Shown here piece after piece: positions 1 through 13,866 of a DNA stretch of 64,000 nucleotides. The position numbers and the translations under genes are program-made. The notes beneath the pieces are model-generated. The model saw only the letters and a program-made list of their open reading frames with translations, had not been told where the DNA came from and ran no database searches. How positions within the stretch are numbered: the stretch's first letter is position 1; the number at the start of each line of letters is the position of its first letter. This DNA comes from Setophaga petechia (Eukaryota; Chordata; Aves; Passeriformes; Parulidae), in NCBI GenBank assembly GCA_024362935.1, contig JANCRA010000166.1:434001-498000 (forward strand). The letters run 5' to 3'.

Positions 1-3000
1 CATTTAATGAGCAAAGGCCCAGTGCCATACTTATGTATACTTGGTTGTTCCTTGCAATGTTTTTATGAAAAATCAGTCTGTCATTCACTTCTTATCTGCC
101 ACTCACTTCTTACATAGCACTGATAATTGCTCTGTAGGACAAATAAATATCCCCTGTAAGCCTGGTTCGTTACCTTTCCAGAACCGTATAAAACTCAAAA
201 TTGAGAAGGTTAGATCCAAACAAATGGAAAATAATCCTTCAAAATTTAAAATTATTTTTAAGAATAGAAGTCTAAATTACTGAATTCTTAACAACAAACA
301 CCAAGGAGCTTTAAACTTTTACTTGAGTATCTTTTAAGAAGAAATGTGGAAGAAAAAGAGACCAACACTAGTAGCTCTGTCCCTGTTGGTGTTTTATTTT
401 CAAGATCAACATTTACTGGATAAGATGAAGCCAATGTAGAACTTAGATGGTTTCTGTGAATTCTCCTATATTAAGGAAATGTGTGTACTCAGAGGGGATT
501 TTTTTCCCCTCATGGACTAATGAGAAAAACAGACTTGCCAAAAAACAGACTGAGAGGAACATAGTCGGGCTCACAGGATTTGAGGCTGGTGAGAAAGTTT
601 TCCCTTTACAACATGCAGAGGTCTACAGAGAAAGGGAAGTGCCTCCGGTCCTCTCACTTTGGCCGTGCCTCCAGAATTCCCAAGGGCTGCTAATGATTTC
701 TGTAACTCAGGATATCAGTCAGTGAGTCTCTGCTCTGGATGTCACTTGCTGGAAGACACTCCAGAATTTGCAGCCATAATAGAGGAAGTAGCTGAAAAAA
801 TTTCCAGTATTGCTGAAAAATATGAATGGATCCATCGCATTTTTATTTTACTTTAAAGAGTAGCAGTGATTTGACAAGATAATTTGTTTTGGACGTAACT
901 CCACACAAAGCCACTGTCTCAGGCTGAGTGCAGATGTAATCTGACTTTTTGTACTTTTCAGTTGGTCCTGTTAATGCAAGCGGAGATTTCTTTACTCTGC
1001 TTCTCACAGTGAACTTCAACATATAATGTGAGCAATTATCTTGTTCTATGATTGTGGTTAGCTGTTGGTTTTGATTTAACCTACTGATTGAAAGCCCACA
1101 GTACAAAAAAGAAGTAATTACATAATTCTTGTCCATTTCTGCAAAACTGTTAAGAACCTAATACAGTTGCTAGTGAAATCTGTTAAGAGACTGCTTGTCT
1201 TCAGTCATGACTGAATGAAGCCCTAAATCATGGAACATACTGATATTAATAATGCTGTCAGAGAGAAAGTTAGGTTTAAGACTAGTAGAACTAAGATTTA
1301 AATCTGTTCTTTCTGGTAGACATCGCCGAAATGTCTCATATTCTGTGCTCAGCAGCAGCTAAAATTGTAAAAAGTCACAGTCTCTGTTCAAGGGTATGAA
1401 CACCACGGAAAGGCTAAGTGACTCCTTGAAGTGGTCTTCAGCATTGCATTTGCAAGAAATTATTCTCTGTAAGCAATAAATGTTTGCCAAAAAATGTATG
1501 TGTAATATTTTAAAAATAAATTATAAATGAAATAATAACTTGAAGATAGTCCTACAGAATGTAATAATTACAATGTAATTTTAAGATACCGGCTTATATT
1601 AAACTCTTCATTAAAATTTCCATGCCTAATAATTTTAATACAATTTATTTAAAATACCCGAGCTTTTGTAAGTTCTAAAGGAAACAACACATATTTTCTC
1701 TGGTCTCTAATTTTATATTTTCTTAGAAGCTCACAATAACTGTGAATGAACAGACATGTATGCTTCTTATATAAAAGTGCTGCTAAACATCTAGGTTTTA
1801 ATTTTTCACAAATACTTTTCAGGGAGGCAATAAATCTTGATAATTTCACCACCAAGAACCTGACAGTTACAGCAATTATATGTTCAGCAGGAACACTTTA
1901 GAGAAGCTTTGTGGAGGCAGTCATACAATTGAGGAGAATTATGCAATGTTGGATTTTAAAAGCAAAACTAATTCTTGTGTCCTGCTCTCTGTAAAAGGCC
2001 ATGCAGCTTTTGAAAGTTTAGAAGTGAGTTTACCAAACTTTTTGAAGACTCTGCTGTCTTGATGGAAAGATTGCATGTTATGGAGTGCCTCTTGATGTTC
2101 TTGGGCAGATCTTTTTTAATTATTCTGATTGATAAAAAAGGATGAAATTATATGTCACCTGTATAAACAGAAAATGCAGACTAGTAGAGGCTGGAAATAA
2201 ACAAATCTGTTCTTTTTCCAAGCAGTCCTTGGCAGACTTTAGGCTACTCACTTCTAAAAAGAACCTCTAATATTACAGATTTTTTGCATATTTTTATCTG
2301 TCCTCACCATCTCATGTTTGCATATGTCTTTTTGGTTCAAGGAATGCACTGATTCATCACTTAATTATATTCAGCATCAGGAAAGAGACACTGTAGTCCA
2401 TAGTTCCCCTCTTTCCACAAGCAGTGATCCTTAATATCCAGCAAAATTCCTTCTGCACCATTTCTGTGACTTCCCTCTTTCACAACTTGTTGCAGAGACC
2501 ATGGTCCCAGCTTCAAAATGCAGAGGAAAGGAGTTTTTATCCCAAATGGATTTCTTTCTGGGACTCAATTCCTAGACCCTGTTATTTGTTGATAGGTATA
2601 GTCTAATTTGCCAACAAGCCTTAAACTCTGAAGGGTCTGTGTTTTTCCCAGGTCAGCTTTTATCAATCCTATTAATGGAATTTGTCTGCTCATTCACAAG
2701 TCTTTTAATGTAATGCAAATGAAAAAATAGAAAATAGGTAACTTTAAAAAAAAGCTTAAATTTGTTTATTCAAGCTTGAATTAGGAAATATTTTTTAAAA
2801 GATTTAAAAATCATTCTTTCCTTATATATTGTTTATTTATTGAACTATACTGACCCTATCCCACTGTCACATCACCATGTCACAGACAAAAATCAGCTTC
2901 TTTTTCTGCAGGGAAAGTTACAGTTTCATGTCTTGCAGCGCAAGATTAATTGAGTATGAGATGCAGCAAATGTTGGCTTTCAGTAAATTACCCAGGCACT

Positions 3001-4399
3001 TTTTATTTGATTTGACTCCAGAATTTGAATCTCCTGAATTAAGGAAATGCATATTTGTCTGCACACAGGCTGAAAAGTTCCTTTCTGTAGTCTTTCTTTT
3101 TCAAGATATCAATTCAGATGAAATCTTGATGTTGGCGGAGGAATTGGTAAAGAGCTGATTCACCTTTTCTGAAAGAAAATAAAATAAGTACATGGCGTCG
3201 CATCTTTTAAATATTTCCAAAAAATGTAACTTTGGTTTTGTTATGGATCTTTGTAATGACTTTAAGTTACTGTTACTTATGTCTATTGATCTGAAATAAT
3301 TAATAAACAAAAAAACCTGCAACGTTGCATGTGACAGATACTTCTTTCAAATACACACATCCAAAGATCAAGCTGTAGATGATGAAAGAAAGAGATGTGA
3401 GAATAGCTTTGGGAGGTGTGACAATTCAGAAATTAGCTGAAATATGGTGTGCAGGAGTTTGGATGCAAAGCAGAAGCAGAGGTGGGAGGCTCAGACCAGG
3501 GCAGCTGACAGCAAAAGGCTGCATTTGCTTTTATGTACTCAGGGAGATGAAAGTTAGAAAGACAACAGTGACAGCCTTAAGAGAGTAAATGGAATGGTGT
3601 GAGAAATGTCTTCCTAACTTTTGTGCCAATACTTTTTTCCTTCACACATTAGATGTTACTGGAAAAAGCCTCAAAAGCTCTTACTCTGTTTTCAGCAAGC
3701 TTTCATTAATTACTCCTTCAGATTTTCCATGATGAGAGTTCTTATTCTCGATTTTGAAGACCCTGTACTTTGTGTCCTCTGGGTTTTTCTTCCCTCAATT
3801 TCCCTGCTCACTCTACTCAGTCCAACTGATGTGTTTTTCATCTTCATCTTTACCTTTTACAGATTTTACCCACCTTTCTGGAGTTCTCTCAAGGGCTAAA
3901 TCCATGGTGTTAGCACCCTCTTTATGTCCTTCCTGAGAAAATGTTTCTCTGGAAACTCTAACCCTGTTCCCTCAGAAAAGTTAATCCATGCCATTTTTCT
4001 CTGTATTTACTCTTCCTCTTTTTGTATTAAGAAGATCCTTATTTAACTAGGTTTAGATCTATGGAGAAAAAATAAAAGCTCCAATATTTTGAATGACCTT
4101 GAGTATGTGTGACTGTAACATCCCTATTTTACAGGAGGGACCCTATTTTGCACCTGAAATGATGAATTAGAACTTCAAAAAGACAGATCATAGAGAGGTA
4201 TACAAATACTAAGGAAAACAGATAATTGCAAGATCAGCCATATGGTTCTGTATGTACAAATCTGGCATGTTATGAGAATTTTTAAAGTTAGATTTTCACT
4301 CTTTCTCCTTTCAAGTAAGTAGAATGCTGCAACCTATAATTTCATATTTCACTACACTGTAGTGAGTCCCAAAACAGAGGGTCATAATAGGGCACCTCT
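1..4399. other. AT-rich non-coding stretch
   Basis: I see no recognisable gene, RNA or repeat here. The sequence is AT-rich with short homopolymer runs. A minus-to-plus comparison gave only short open frames. One frame on the plus strand, roughly 716-856, reads like a soluble acidic peptide (motif TPEFAAIIEEVAEKI) before a TAA stop, and follows a CAG that could be a splice acceptor, but I cannot match it to a family. It is treated as chance unless homology is found. Confidence 0.55.
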
Positions 4400-4915
4400 A
4401 GAATCATGGAATGGCCTTGGTTTGAAGGGATCTTAAAGATTGCGTAGTCCAACCCCCCTGCCATGGGTAGGGACACCTTTCACTAGGCCAGCTTGCTCAG
4501 GGCCCCATCCAAACTGGCCTTGAGCACTTCCAGAGATGGAATATTCTCAACTTCTCTGTTCCAGTGCCTCACCATCCTCACAGTAAAAAATATCTTTGTA
4601 ATATCCGACCCAAACCTCATCTCAGCTTAAAGGCATTATCGCTTGTCCTTATCTTTACAGACCCTTGTAAAAAGTTCCTCTTCAGCTTTCCAACAGGCCC
4701 ACTTTAGATACTGGAATGCTGCTGTAAGGTCTTCCTGAGCCTTGTCTTTTCCAGGCTGAGCAATGCCAATTTTCTCAGCCTGTTTTGATGGGAGATGTGT
4801 TCTGTCCCTCTGATTATCCCTATGGTCCTCGTCTGGACTTTCTCCAACAGGTCAGTGTCCTTCCTATGCTAGGGATAGCAGAGATGGATGTGTAATCCAG
4901 AATGGAGAACATCAC
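4400..4915 (-). mobile_element. CR1 LINE 3' fragment
   Basis: This is the 3' part of a chicken-repeat-1 (CR1) non-LTR retrotransposon on the minus strand. The plus strand starts with the complement of the CR1 3' end (AGAATCATGGAATGG), then the usual CR1 3' region: the CCAACCCCCCTGCCATGGG segment, the CACCTTTCACTAGGCCAG segment and the TTCCAGTGCCTCACCATCC segment. Similarity fades near 4915, so the copy is 5'-truncated, as most CR1 copies are. It is visibly diverged from the younger copies in this window and carries no coding capacity beyond the last part of ORF2 and the 3' UTR. Confidence 0.9.
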
Positions 4916-6040
4916 ATCAGTTTGTCCTTTTTTTGGGTTATAGTTGTCTCTCAGGAAACTGAGCACAGAAGAAGGTAATTTTACTTTTAAATAGGATCCC
5001 ACTACATTAAATAACTCTCCTGTGGATATATTACTGAGATACGGTAATTGCTACATTTTTAGGGAAAGCCAAATATTGAGATATTTTGCAGCTCCCATTT
5101 GACTGTATTGTCCTTGAAAGTGATCACTGAAGTGTGTTAAAAAGGAGTAGTATGTACTGAAAAATAAATATAAATGCTGTCTTGCAAAATTGTGCTATGG
5201 GATTGCAATAAGTAAGAACAGTTGAAGTCAATGTATGCTACAAAAATGGAGTTCATGTGTCATAAAAGATGATTGCTCATTATAAACCATTATTTTTCTT
5301 TGTGCTTTACTAATTTTCGTGTTCTGTCATTAAGTGGTGTTTAAATCAGCAACTTTAGTAAATTATTTTTGTGCAAATGATGTATACCATGAATCTGGTT
5401 TCACCATTTATAAGGAAGGCATCTATTTTTTAACAGTTTTCCTTTAAAAAAGGAAAACTACAACCCTTTCTTCATTTATTTTGTAATCCCTGAGCAGTAC
5501 TGAGAACCATGGAGTCAATCAGTGCAAATAAACCATATATCTGAAAAGCAATGAGCTGCTGAAGGAATAGTTTTGAAAGAGAAAGCTTTTTATTAACCTT
5601 TCTAACACCATCCTGAAAGATGCTAGGGATTCTCAGTTCTCATCAACTTCAAAGACAGTTTAGTGTTCAATATTTTCTTGCAGAACTGGGGGTACAGAGA
5701 TGAGGGCCAGATGATAATATGCTGATAAGATCACAAACACTTGTGAAAGGCAATGCTTTATGTAAAAAAGCATTTTTTGGACAATTTTTAGTATGCCATC
5801 GGTTGTGCAGTGACAAAAAATGGCATAAGATGGCAGTAAGAGATTGCAAAACACAGTGGTTTGGTGTGACATATTCCAGTGAATCAACATACTGTATTGC
5901 AATAAGGACGATTGCATAAACACGTGATAAATGGGGATTTCTGGGCTCCTTCATGACATTGTTTTCTACCTTTCTTTCTGTATTTTTCTTCTCCCAGAGG
6001 AAGATCTCCAGTTTATTTGGCATTTATACTCTTTTATCTG

Positions 6041-6071
6041 AGTGTGGGAAAATGGAATAATTTCCCACACT
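6041..6071. repeat. perfect 11-bp inverted repeat
   Basis: AGTGTGGGAAA at 6041-6051 is followed, after a 9-nt loop, by its exact complement at 6061-6071. The stem has no mismatch. No flanking duplication was seen, so I have no sign that this is a mobile element. It could fold as a hairpin in RNA or single-stranded DNA. Confidence 0.8.
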
Positions 6072-8034
6072 GCATTGCCATCTGTGTGGAAGCGCTTGAA
6101 ATTCACTGCTCATACTTTTTAAATCTGTGCTGTATGAAAATCACTCCAAATTTAGCATTATATTAAATATGGTATCATGTGCTGATTGAAACAGGAGGGG
6201 TGAAACAATCACATCACTAGGCAGCTTTGCAGCCTTGCTAGTGAAGCAATATGGACAAGGGGCTGTTCATTTTATCCCCTGCTAAACTCCAGTGAGGAGG
6301 ACAGGCTGCTGTGGGCCCAGACTGGTGTTGGCAGCTGTAGTCAAAAGCCCAGGAGGGTGGAGCTGGTGAGCCCTGCAGGAAGTTTTTAGGTGCTCTCATG
6401 ACACCAAGGCTCTAGGGTCTTCCCATCACTTTCCAGTCCAGGGCTGTGACCTGGAGACACAAAACTGCCTTCTGTTGGCTAGAGAAATGACTTTTGCATG
6501 CCTAAATAAAATTACTGCCTATGATACCAGTACGAAAACCAGACAGCTTTATTTCTGGAGATTGATGCCTCTAAGATTTGTCCAATTTAAGAACTACTAT
6601 GATAGAAAACATATGGATTATTTACAAAAATATGGGTGTGTAATTTCTCAGTGCTAATGATTTCATTAGGTCTGTGTTAAATTTTCAGTAACGACTTTGC
6701 ATTAGTATATAAAGCTATGTTCTGCATCCCCAGTGTATACTTAAAGTATCTCTCAAACAAAAATATTAACATTTTCTGAATCCTTTCCAGTGGTAATGAT
6801 GGTAGAATTTTTAGCTAGTGCTTTTTGTACTTAGATTTAAAAGTCAATTATAAATGTACATACCTCTGACCAGGAAGAGCTTTATGTGATCGAAGAAAGT
6901 AAAATTAACATCAAGGAACAATAAGCAATAAATGTCTACTACAGTGACTGGCAAGGTATTGCCTAAGCTCTGATTTAATGGAGAAAGGAAGATGTGGAAG
7001 AGAGCTTTATGTTTATCTAAGTTCATTACGATTTTCCCTCAATAAAATTATTCTTTCACAGCATTTGTTTTAATGAAGTTGCTGGGGAGGTATGTGGTTA
7101 TGCATGACTTTTATCTGATGGCTAAGCCAGAGGTCAAAGCACAAAACTGACATTTAGAAAGATGGTGTGGATTTGTTGTGCTCCTGAAGGCCTTGGTCAA
7201 GTGGACATTCCATCATATATCTTTCCAGGACAGTGTGTGATCACATGTGGCATAGGAGCTTCTCTGCACTGTAGGACTGGGTGCACCATTTAAGACCTAT
7301 GTGCTCATTTAAAGAAAACTAGTAGGAAAGATGAAGTACAACTTGAGGTTTAAATCATCCATTTACTCCAAATTTGTGAGAAAGATAACTTTAGAAGTAA
7401 TATAGTTCTTTCTTTCCTTTTGTTAATATTTTTGTTAGGCATTAAAATCCTCCTTCATTATAGTGAAATTATAGTAATGGTACCTTTTACTTCATCTTTA
7501 CCCCATTAGTTCTAGTCAGAAAATGATAAAGATCCCTCAGTTTTGATTCAATTGTATAAAGAACATCAAAGTTTGGGGTACTGAAATTCACATTTCTGTG
7601 TTTAACTCACATGGATTCATAGGAGCCATTTGCACTGGTAAAAATACCTGAACTAAAAGTGTGAATTGTTTTCCTTCAATCTGCTTAGAAGTTATTTTTA
7701 ATTGTGAATAAGTTTTCTTCACAAAATTGCTGTTATTGTTAATATGGCAGATTTTTGAAAATTCAAGTGCAATGCTGCTTTTTATTATTATTCTTACCCT
7801 TTTGAATCCACAGAATTGGAAGCTCTCAGGTAGAGTTCCATGACGTTTTAGGATTTAATTGTTTACTTGTCATTACCCATTTACGAAGATGTTTTCATAT
7901 TTCAGGTTTGTATTCTGATAAAAACTGTCTTCCACTGAGAATTCTGTTAATATATGGAAATCAGAAAGTTATCTGTACGACAACTTGTTATCATATGTGA
8001 AAAGAAAATGGATGCTCTCAAGTCACGATCTTTC

Positions 8035-8080
8035 TTTCTTTTCTTGCTTTCTTTTTCTTTTTTTTTTTTTTTTTTTTTTT
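8035..8080. repeat. pyrimidine tract ending in poly-T
   Basis: A CTTT-rich tract runs into about 23 uninterrupted T at 8058-8080. It could be the complement of an old poly(A) tail, but no retrocopied sequence was recognised to its left on the minus strand, so simple slippage is the safer reading. Confidence 0.85.
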
Positions 8081-8530
8081 CCATAATCAGGACAGTGCCA
8101 TGATTGACAACTTCTGTTTGCTAATAATGTGTTTTCAATATCATTTTAGCCTCTGGCTTCTCTTCCCCATAATTTTGAATGATACAAGGTATTTTGAAGC
8201 CCAACACAGACTCTTTCTGATTTCAGTAAGAAATACTTGCCATTGCTCTTACAATAGAAAATTTGAGCTATCGTACACTCTCACTGGATGCAGCCTCACA
8301 ATGACTGCTTTACTATGTGCTGCTGTATGATACTGGAAATAGTTGATTGTGTTGAACTGGTCCTCTTGTCAGGAGAGGGCAAAAATCACTAAATTAGTAA
8401 TGTGATTTCACATCAATGAACATGTTTTAACATTGACATTTTTATGAATTACCCAAATCTATTAACTTCTGATGAATTCCAGAACAGAAGGAATTCTAGA
8501 ACTGTGCTTGAAAGTCCATTTTTCATCAGA

Positions 8531-9040
8531 CTATTGCAGAAAAACTCTTGCAATATAGGTTTCTGAGAGAGTCTTGCACATTTCTTTGGCCTTTCTACTG
8601 GCCAGAAGTGAATGACAACCATATGGAGCAATTTTGATGCTGTTTATCAGGTTATGCATGACAGCACAAGGTATGAAGTCAAAAACTGCTAGACCTTCTG
8701 GGCTGAAATGGGATAAGCAATACATTAGCCCTGTCTTAAAGATTCAAGGGAAAACTTTTGCAATGACTGGACTAAACTGTTTTGCTGCTCTGTCATAATC
8801 TTGATGAATGCCTTTGCCCTCATAATGATTTTCCCTTAAGGTCTGATCCAAAGATCGTTCACAGCAAAGAGGATCTTCCAGTGGGCTCTGGCTCATGTCA
8901 CTGAGTGAGGTCAGGTCAAGCATCACAAAACTTGGCAAGAAAGGGAACCAGGTCACAAAGAGCACAAAGGCAAAGAAAATCCACAAGTGACATTTCAGAG
9001 TGGAGTGAAAAATGACATTAAGTCAGAATTCATCTTGACA
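8531..9040 (-). other. long open minus-strand frame, unknown
   Basis: One minus-strand frame stays open from about 9040 down to 8531 with a single stop (near 8741). The upper part has a hydrophobic stretch (WIFFAFVLFVTWFPFLPS) that would make one membrane segment, followed by a charged region. The lower part contains SPEGLAVFDFIPCAVMHNL. No family is recognised, there is no ATG start in a good position, and no splice sites are convincing. It may be a decayed coding remnant or chance. I annotate it only because its openness is unusual in AT-rich sequence. Confidence 0.15.
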
Positions 9041-12000
9041 AAGTCAGACATCAAAAAGTTACCTGTCTTATTTTCTTCATAGCCGTTGGATAAGAAAGAA
9101 ATGAGCAAGTGATTCATCGAGCCTGTCTTAGATATCTTGGTTGAGATGAACTACCTTCTGGAGGTGCCTCTTTCTCTCCTTCAACTATAAAGGAGCCCAG
9201 GGGACTAGCTGACATTTAGGGAGCTGACTTTTAGGTGATAAAGTTAGAAAATTCCTGTCAAAGGAATCTGTGGAAGTATCTCTCTTTTGCTCTCTGTCCT
9301 TTTCTTCCTCCTACCCATTCAGACAGTATTACAGGTAGGTCTGCTGGCTTGAAAAGGCACCCTCCTGAAACCTTTGGTAGGTCTGGAGACTATGCTTTCC
9401 TCTAGAAGAATCTCAGCTAGGAAACAGACATCACATCCTTTGACCTGGAGTAGTTTTTCTTTGAAAATCAGGATTTTTCCAGTTCAAGACTAATAATTAC
9501 TATTGAATACACTTCTTAGATTACTTAAAGTGAGAATAGAGCTCAAGATTCAACTGCACCTCTGTTTTCTTCCTAAATAGTATAAATATCCCCTATTATT
9601 CCTTCCATCCCTTCTAACAATATATTAACATGAATTTAAATAAAGTCTTCCTATATCCCAGATGCTGCTTTTACTGCACTAGAGGTAACACATTCTTGTT
9701 GAAATCAAAGACTCAATACGTTGACTTTGTATTTAATGTGTGTCTACAAATCTGGCCCAACATTTATTCAGGAGAATACATGCAGAAATAATTTTGTTTC
9801 TTTCCTCATATTGTTACATAAAACAGAGTGTAGCTGTGTCTTTCATAGAGAAGAAAAGCACTTTGAAACAAAATGTACTTTCTTTTTAATTCTATAGAGG
9901 AGGAAAACTGACACCTAATTTCTTCAGACCATTTGTTTACTGGGTTGGGCTGAGTTCACTTTTTTAGAAGTAGCTTGGTTCTTAAAGGTATTTGGGTTCA
10001 AAAACTATGAGTTGCTCTACAGTGAGGCTTTTTAGATTATACTGCCTTTTTAAGGACCAAAATCTTTGGTAATTGATAGTCAATAACATTTAAGTTTCTA
10101 AATTTAATAAAAAATATATTTAGGCTATTAATTGAGTTAAATTTTAGATGATTTGGAAAATTTAGATTTGTATATTGAATCACTTTATGATTTTGTACTC
10201 AATTTTGAAAGCTATTTGATTATAAATGCTATTTTTTAAAGGAGACCATAATTCTTCATTCAAGTGTTACATTTTGGTTCATTGCAAACAAATATCTTCA
10301 GGAAATTATTTGTGCAAATGGAGGCATCTCTTATAAGACACTCATGAGCTGTTTTGGAAGTGATCGTCACTTGAAGTACAGACTTTGGTTTCTTTACTTT
10401 TTTCCCATTTCTTTTTACTCACTGAGAGAGAACAAAGTGTTTGTTACAGCAAGGCAAGAAAAGAGAAGAAATAACTTCAAATAAAATGGATTTGCTCATG
10501 AACTGTGAATATTGTGGTGGGACCATAGGTAGTTTGAATTTGACAATTTATAAAATGTATATGGATCCAGATTCTCCAGAATCAGATATGTAACTTAAAG
10601 TCACTGTTTTTGTAGCAAGTGGGGTTGGATCCTATCTATGCTATCTATTAAGCAAATGTCAGCTCTGGAACAAATAGAAATATTACTATTGTTTTTAGTT
10701 ACGTGTTCGTTGTTTGATTCTTCACCTATGGATACATCAAAAATAGGGTAAGACATTTAGTAGGACTGAGAAGACATGCTTCTTCCTGAAGTTAATATGA
10801 GGTGTCTTCAAAATGTGAAAGCAAAAGATACAAAAGTATAAACCAGTTTGCTCTGTATTTTAAAGTATTTTAGAATATTGTTATAATTAATTAAAGTCCT
10901 TATAAGTAAAAACATAAAATTAAGCTAGTTTATTCTCATGGCAATTCTTTTTTGGGTTAGCCAGAATATTAAGCACTTCTGGGAATGCTTTAGTGTTAAA
11001 ATAAATGAAGGTAAGTTTTTCCTTATCTGTTTCATTGTCCTAAGAAATGCCTAGATCAGAAATATTTTGATTTGTGCTCCTCAAAAGAGTCTTTTAATAT
11101 CCTTTCTGAATCCCTGCATTAATTCCTCCAAAGCTTCAGGATTAGCTTGACTAATAAACTCAGTTCTGAATAAACTTAACAATGTTCTTCATTGCTTATA
11201 AACCTATCTGTTGACAACAATGAATCAGCCAAAAGCAAGAAAGCCAGAGGAAAATTAAAATCCTTTCTCATATTTTATCAAGAAGAAACAGTATTTTGCT
11301 TTCTCTCTGAAGTTGGTTTTGAGGCTAAGTCTTGAAAAAGTGCTAACAATTCTCCCTGGTGAGCACACTCTTCCCTGTAATCCACGCAGTTTCTGAAACT
11401 GAGAAATACAGAGCAAAGAAGAGCATAATTTACAAATTGCATACACATTTTCCTCCTTGGGTTTGAACTGGAAGCTAGAAATATCTTTATGTAAAACAGT
11501 TATAGCCATTCCTGTGTTGATTTGCCATACTTTACCTCTGCTAAAGCTGCAGCATGTAGTTCATGCCGTGTTCAGTGAGAAAACTTAAAGAGTTTGCAGA
11601 CTGTGGTTGTCTCTCTCTTGATGGATTTGGACCACAAATACAAACATTTGATTCAAACATAAGCCTGGCACATATCTCCTGCACAGAGAAAAATGTGGTT
11701 GAATAGTTTGTTAATAATGTGAACACACAAACTAAAACTGATTCTAGATGGCTTTGTAAACTCCAGTAACTCAGTGAAAGTTAGATAAATTTTTCTGTTC
11801 ATTAGTCTCAGTAGATGAACTAAGCTATTAAACAAGAACACAAAAAGAAACCCCCTGTTATACATATAATTTTGATCTGTTCAAAATTTTAGGCTCTCGC
11901 GCTGAGCCCTTATTTTAATGCAAGCGCAATGTTCGGGTGTGGGGGATAGAAGACTGACTCTGCTAGCTTGGTTTTGGATTTCATACTGATAGAAACAACC

Positions 12001-13866
12001 CTGGTTCATAAGAGATAACAACTGGGAGTAAAAGACACAAAACAAGGTATCTGAATATTAAAGCTGTAAATTCCATGAACCACAACTTTTTTTGATGATT
12101 GCAAAAACTGGGAGTGAGTATGGTGGATATAATTTGTATGAGCAAACATTTTTGTCACCCAAATATTGAATGGGGCTTTATTTACTTTTGTGTCCTTAGT
12201 CACATGCTTGATATGATTCCAGCAGTAGCTTCCCAGCTGGAAGGTCTTGGCATAAATGACTTCTTCACTTCCTGAAGGTGAAAGGAGCTGTGTTCCCTTC
12301 TACATTTCCTTCTAGAAGCACATTCAGGCCTTTGAAATGCAATTTTCATCTTTTGAATACAATAGGAAAAGTGTCCCTTGGGGATGTATATTTTACCTTT
12401 TGACTGTGGGTTGAGGAGTGCTCCTCTGTGGGTCTTTCTTGATGCTGATGTAGCTGCTGAATTTCAGCCATTCCTTCGCTGTGTCCTGGGTTAGTAAAAG
12501 TAATATCAAGTTTGCAGGGGCAAGAGAAAGTTCAAGCAAGGAGAGCTTGGTAAGGGTCTGTTATTTACATCAAGCTGGCTGATTCTGTCCTTGCTTATCC
12601 AAGGCATACCTCCAGGAAGATTTCCCCCAGTGTGTACATTTTTTTAGGATCTCTTATTTTCTGCTGTTGGGTAAGAGAGTTTGTGGTGGGCTGACAGCTT
12701 GGTCTGGGATGACATTGTTTTCTCTCTCCTTATGACTGTACTTCCCACAACATTTAGGGTCTATGCACAGGGCACAAAGCCATCTTGTGCCAGATAACCC
12801 AGGTGAAGGGCTGCAGTTTCCTGGGCAGAATACCTGGGATGATGAGGGAGCCATTCTTGCTGAGGAGCAGAATATCTAGGCTATGGTAAAGCTAATATGA
12901 TCTCACTGTTCCCAGTGACCAAGCCAGGCTGATAATTTGGGTAACATACCCATCTGAATTTGTATGCTTATTCTTTTGCATTTTAGAATTGCTGAAGGAA
13001 ATTCCTGCTTAAAATCCGAGCATCAGTAAGTTGTCCATACAATAATGCATTTAAATAAATATTCTGTCTTAAGTATGAAAGTCAATCTGTTGAAAGCCTG
13101 GTTGCTATGGCTTCTCTCATGGGTTTTGCACTTACTGTCTGTAAAACACAGTACCTATCTGTGATCTCCACACAAGGTGTCTCCAGACACCCAGGGAAGT
13201 GATATTCAGCAGTTCATGAACAGGCTGAGCACCCAAATCCTGTATCATGTTTTACAATGGACCCAGTGTTATGTACCTCTTCTGGATATATAATTTTTAA
13301 GCTCATGCTATGTACTTAATTTTGTTCTGAATTTAACAGGGACCCTTGTGTATGTAAGATAGATATTAGCAGTAGATCGCCCACAGGGATACATTGAAAC
13401 AGCCTGTGGAAACGGAATTGTCTACCTCCCCACCCTCTTGATGCTGGGGTAGGAGTGGGATTTGCATCCTAGAACAATTTCATGAGCTCAGGTGATGAGC
13501 TGTTAGATAACAAACATTGGTGCTTATTGGGGAGGAATAGAGGTGCTTTTCCTTCTTGTCAAAATTCAGCTCTCAGCCAGGCAAAATGGAAAGCATCCTT
13601 CTGCTGAGCCAGTAACCACTCTAAGCAAATGCTCTCTGCAGCTGTCCCATTGCAGATAGACCACTGGATATCCAGGAGTGTCAGCTTCCAGGGACACAGG
13701 GGGAAAAAGGACCTGACACAGTTGGGTAAAGGTAAGGGCCACACTTTGGCAGAAAGGTGACATTTCTATCACTGCTCATGCATTTTATCTTACTGTGTTC
13801 TAGTTATATGTGTGTAAATATTGTTGGAATACAAATTATTACTTAGGACTCTTGGACCCTTGACTC

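Larger units (their letters stand above)
4916..13866. other. long AT-rich non-coding stretch
   Basis: About 9 kb without a recognised gene or dispersed repeat. It contains a perfect 11-bp hairpin (6041-6071), a pyrimidine tract ending in poly-T (8035-8080), and a minus-strand frame at 8531-9040 that is open for an unusual length. A small CpG cluster around 11895-11945 stands out in otherwise CpG-poor sequence. Everything else looks like ordinary intergenic or intronic DNA. Confidence 0.5.

Noticed and set aside
12481..12560. TGTCCTGGGTTAG resembling the start of the LTR seen at 15630
   Set aside because: Similarity ends after about 11 bases.
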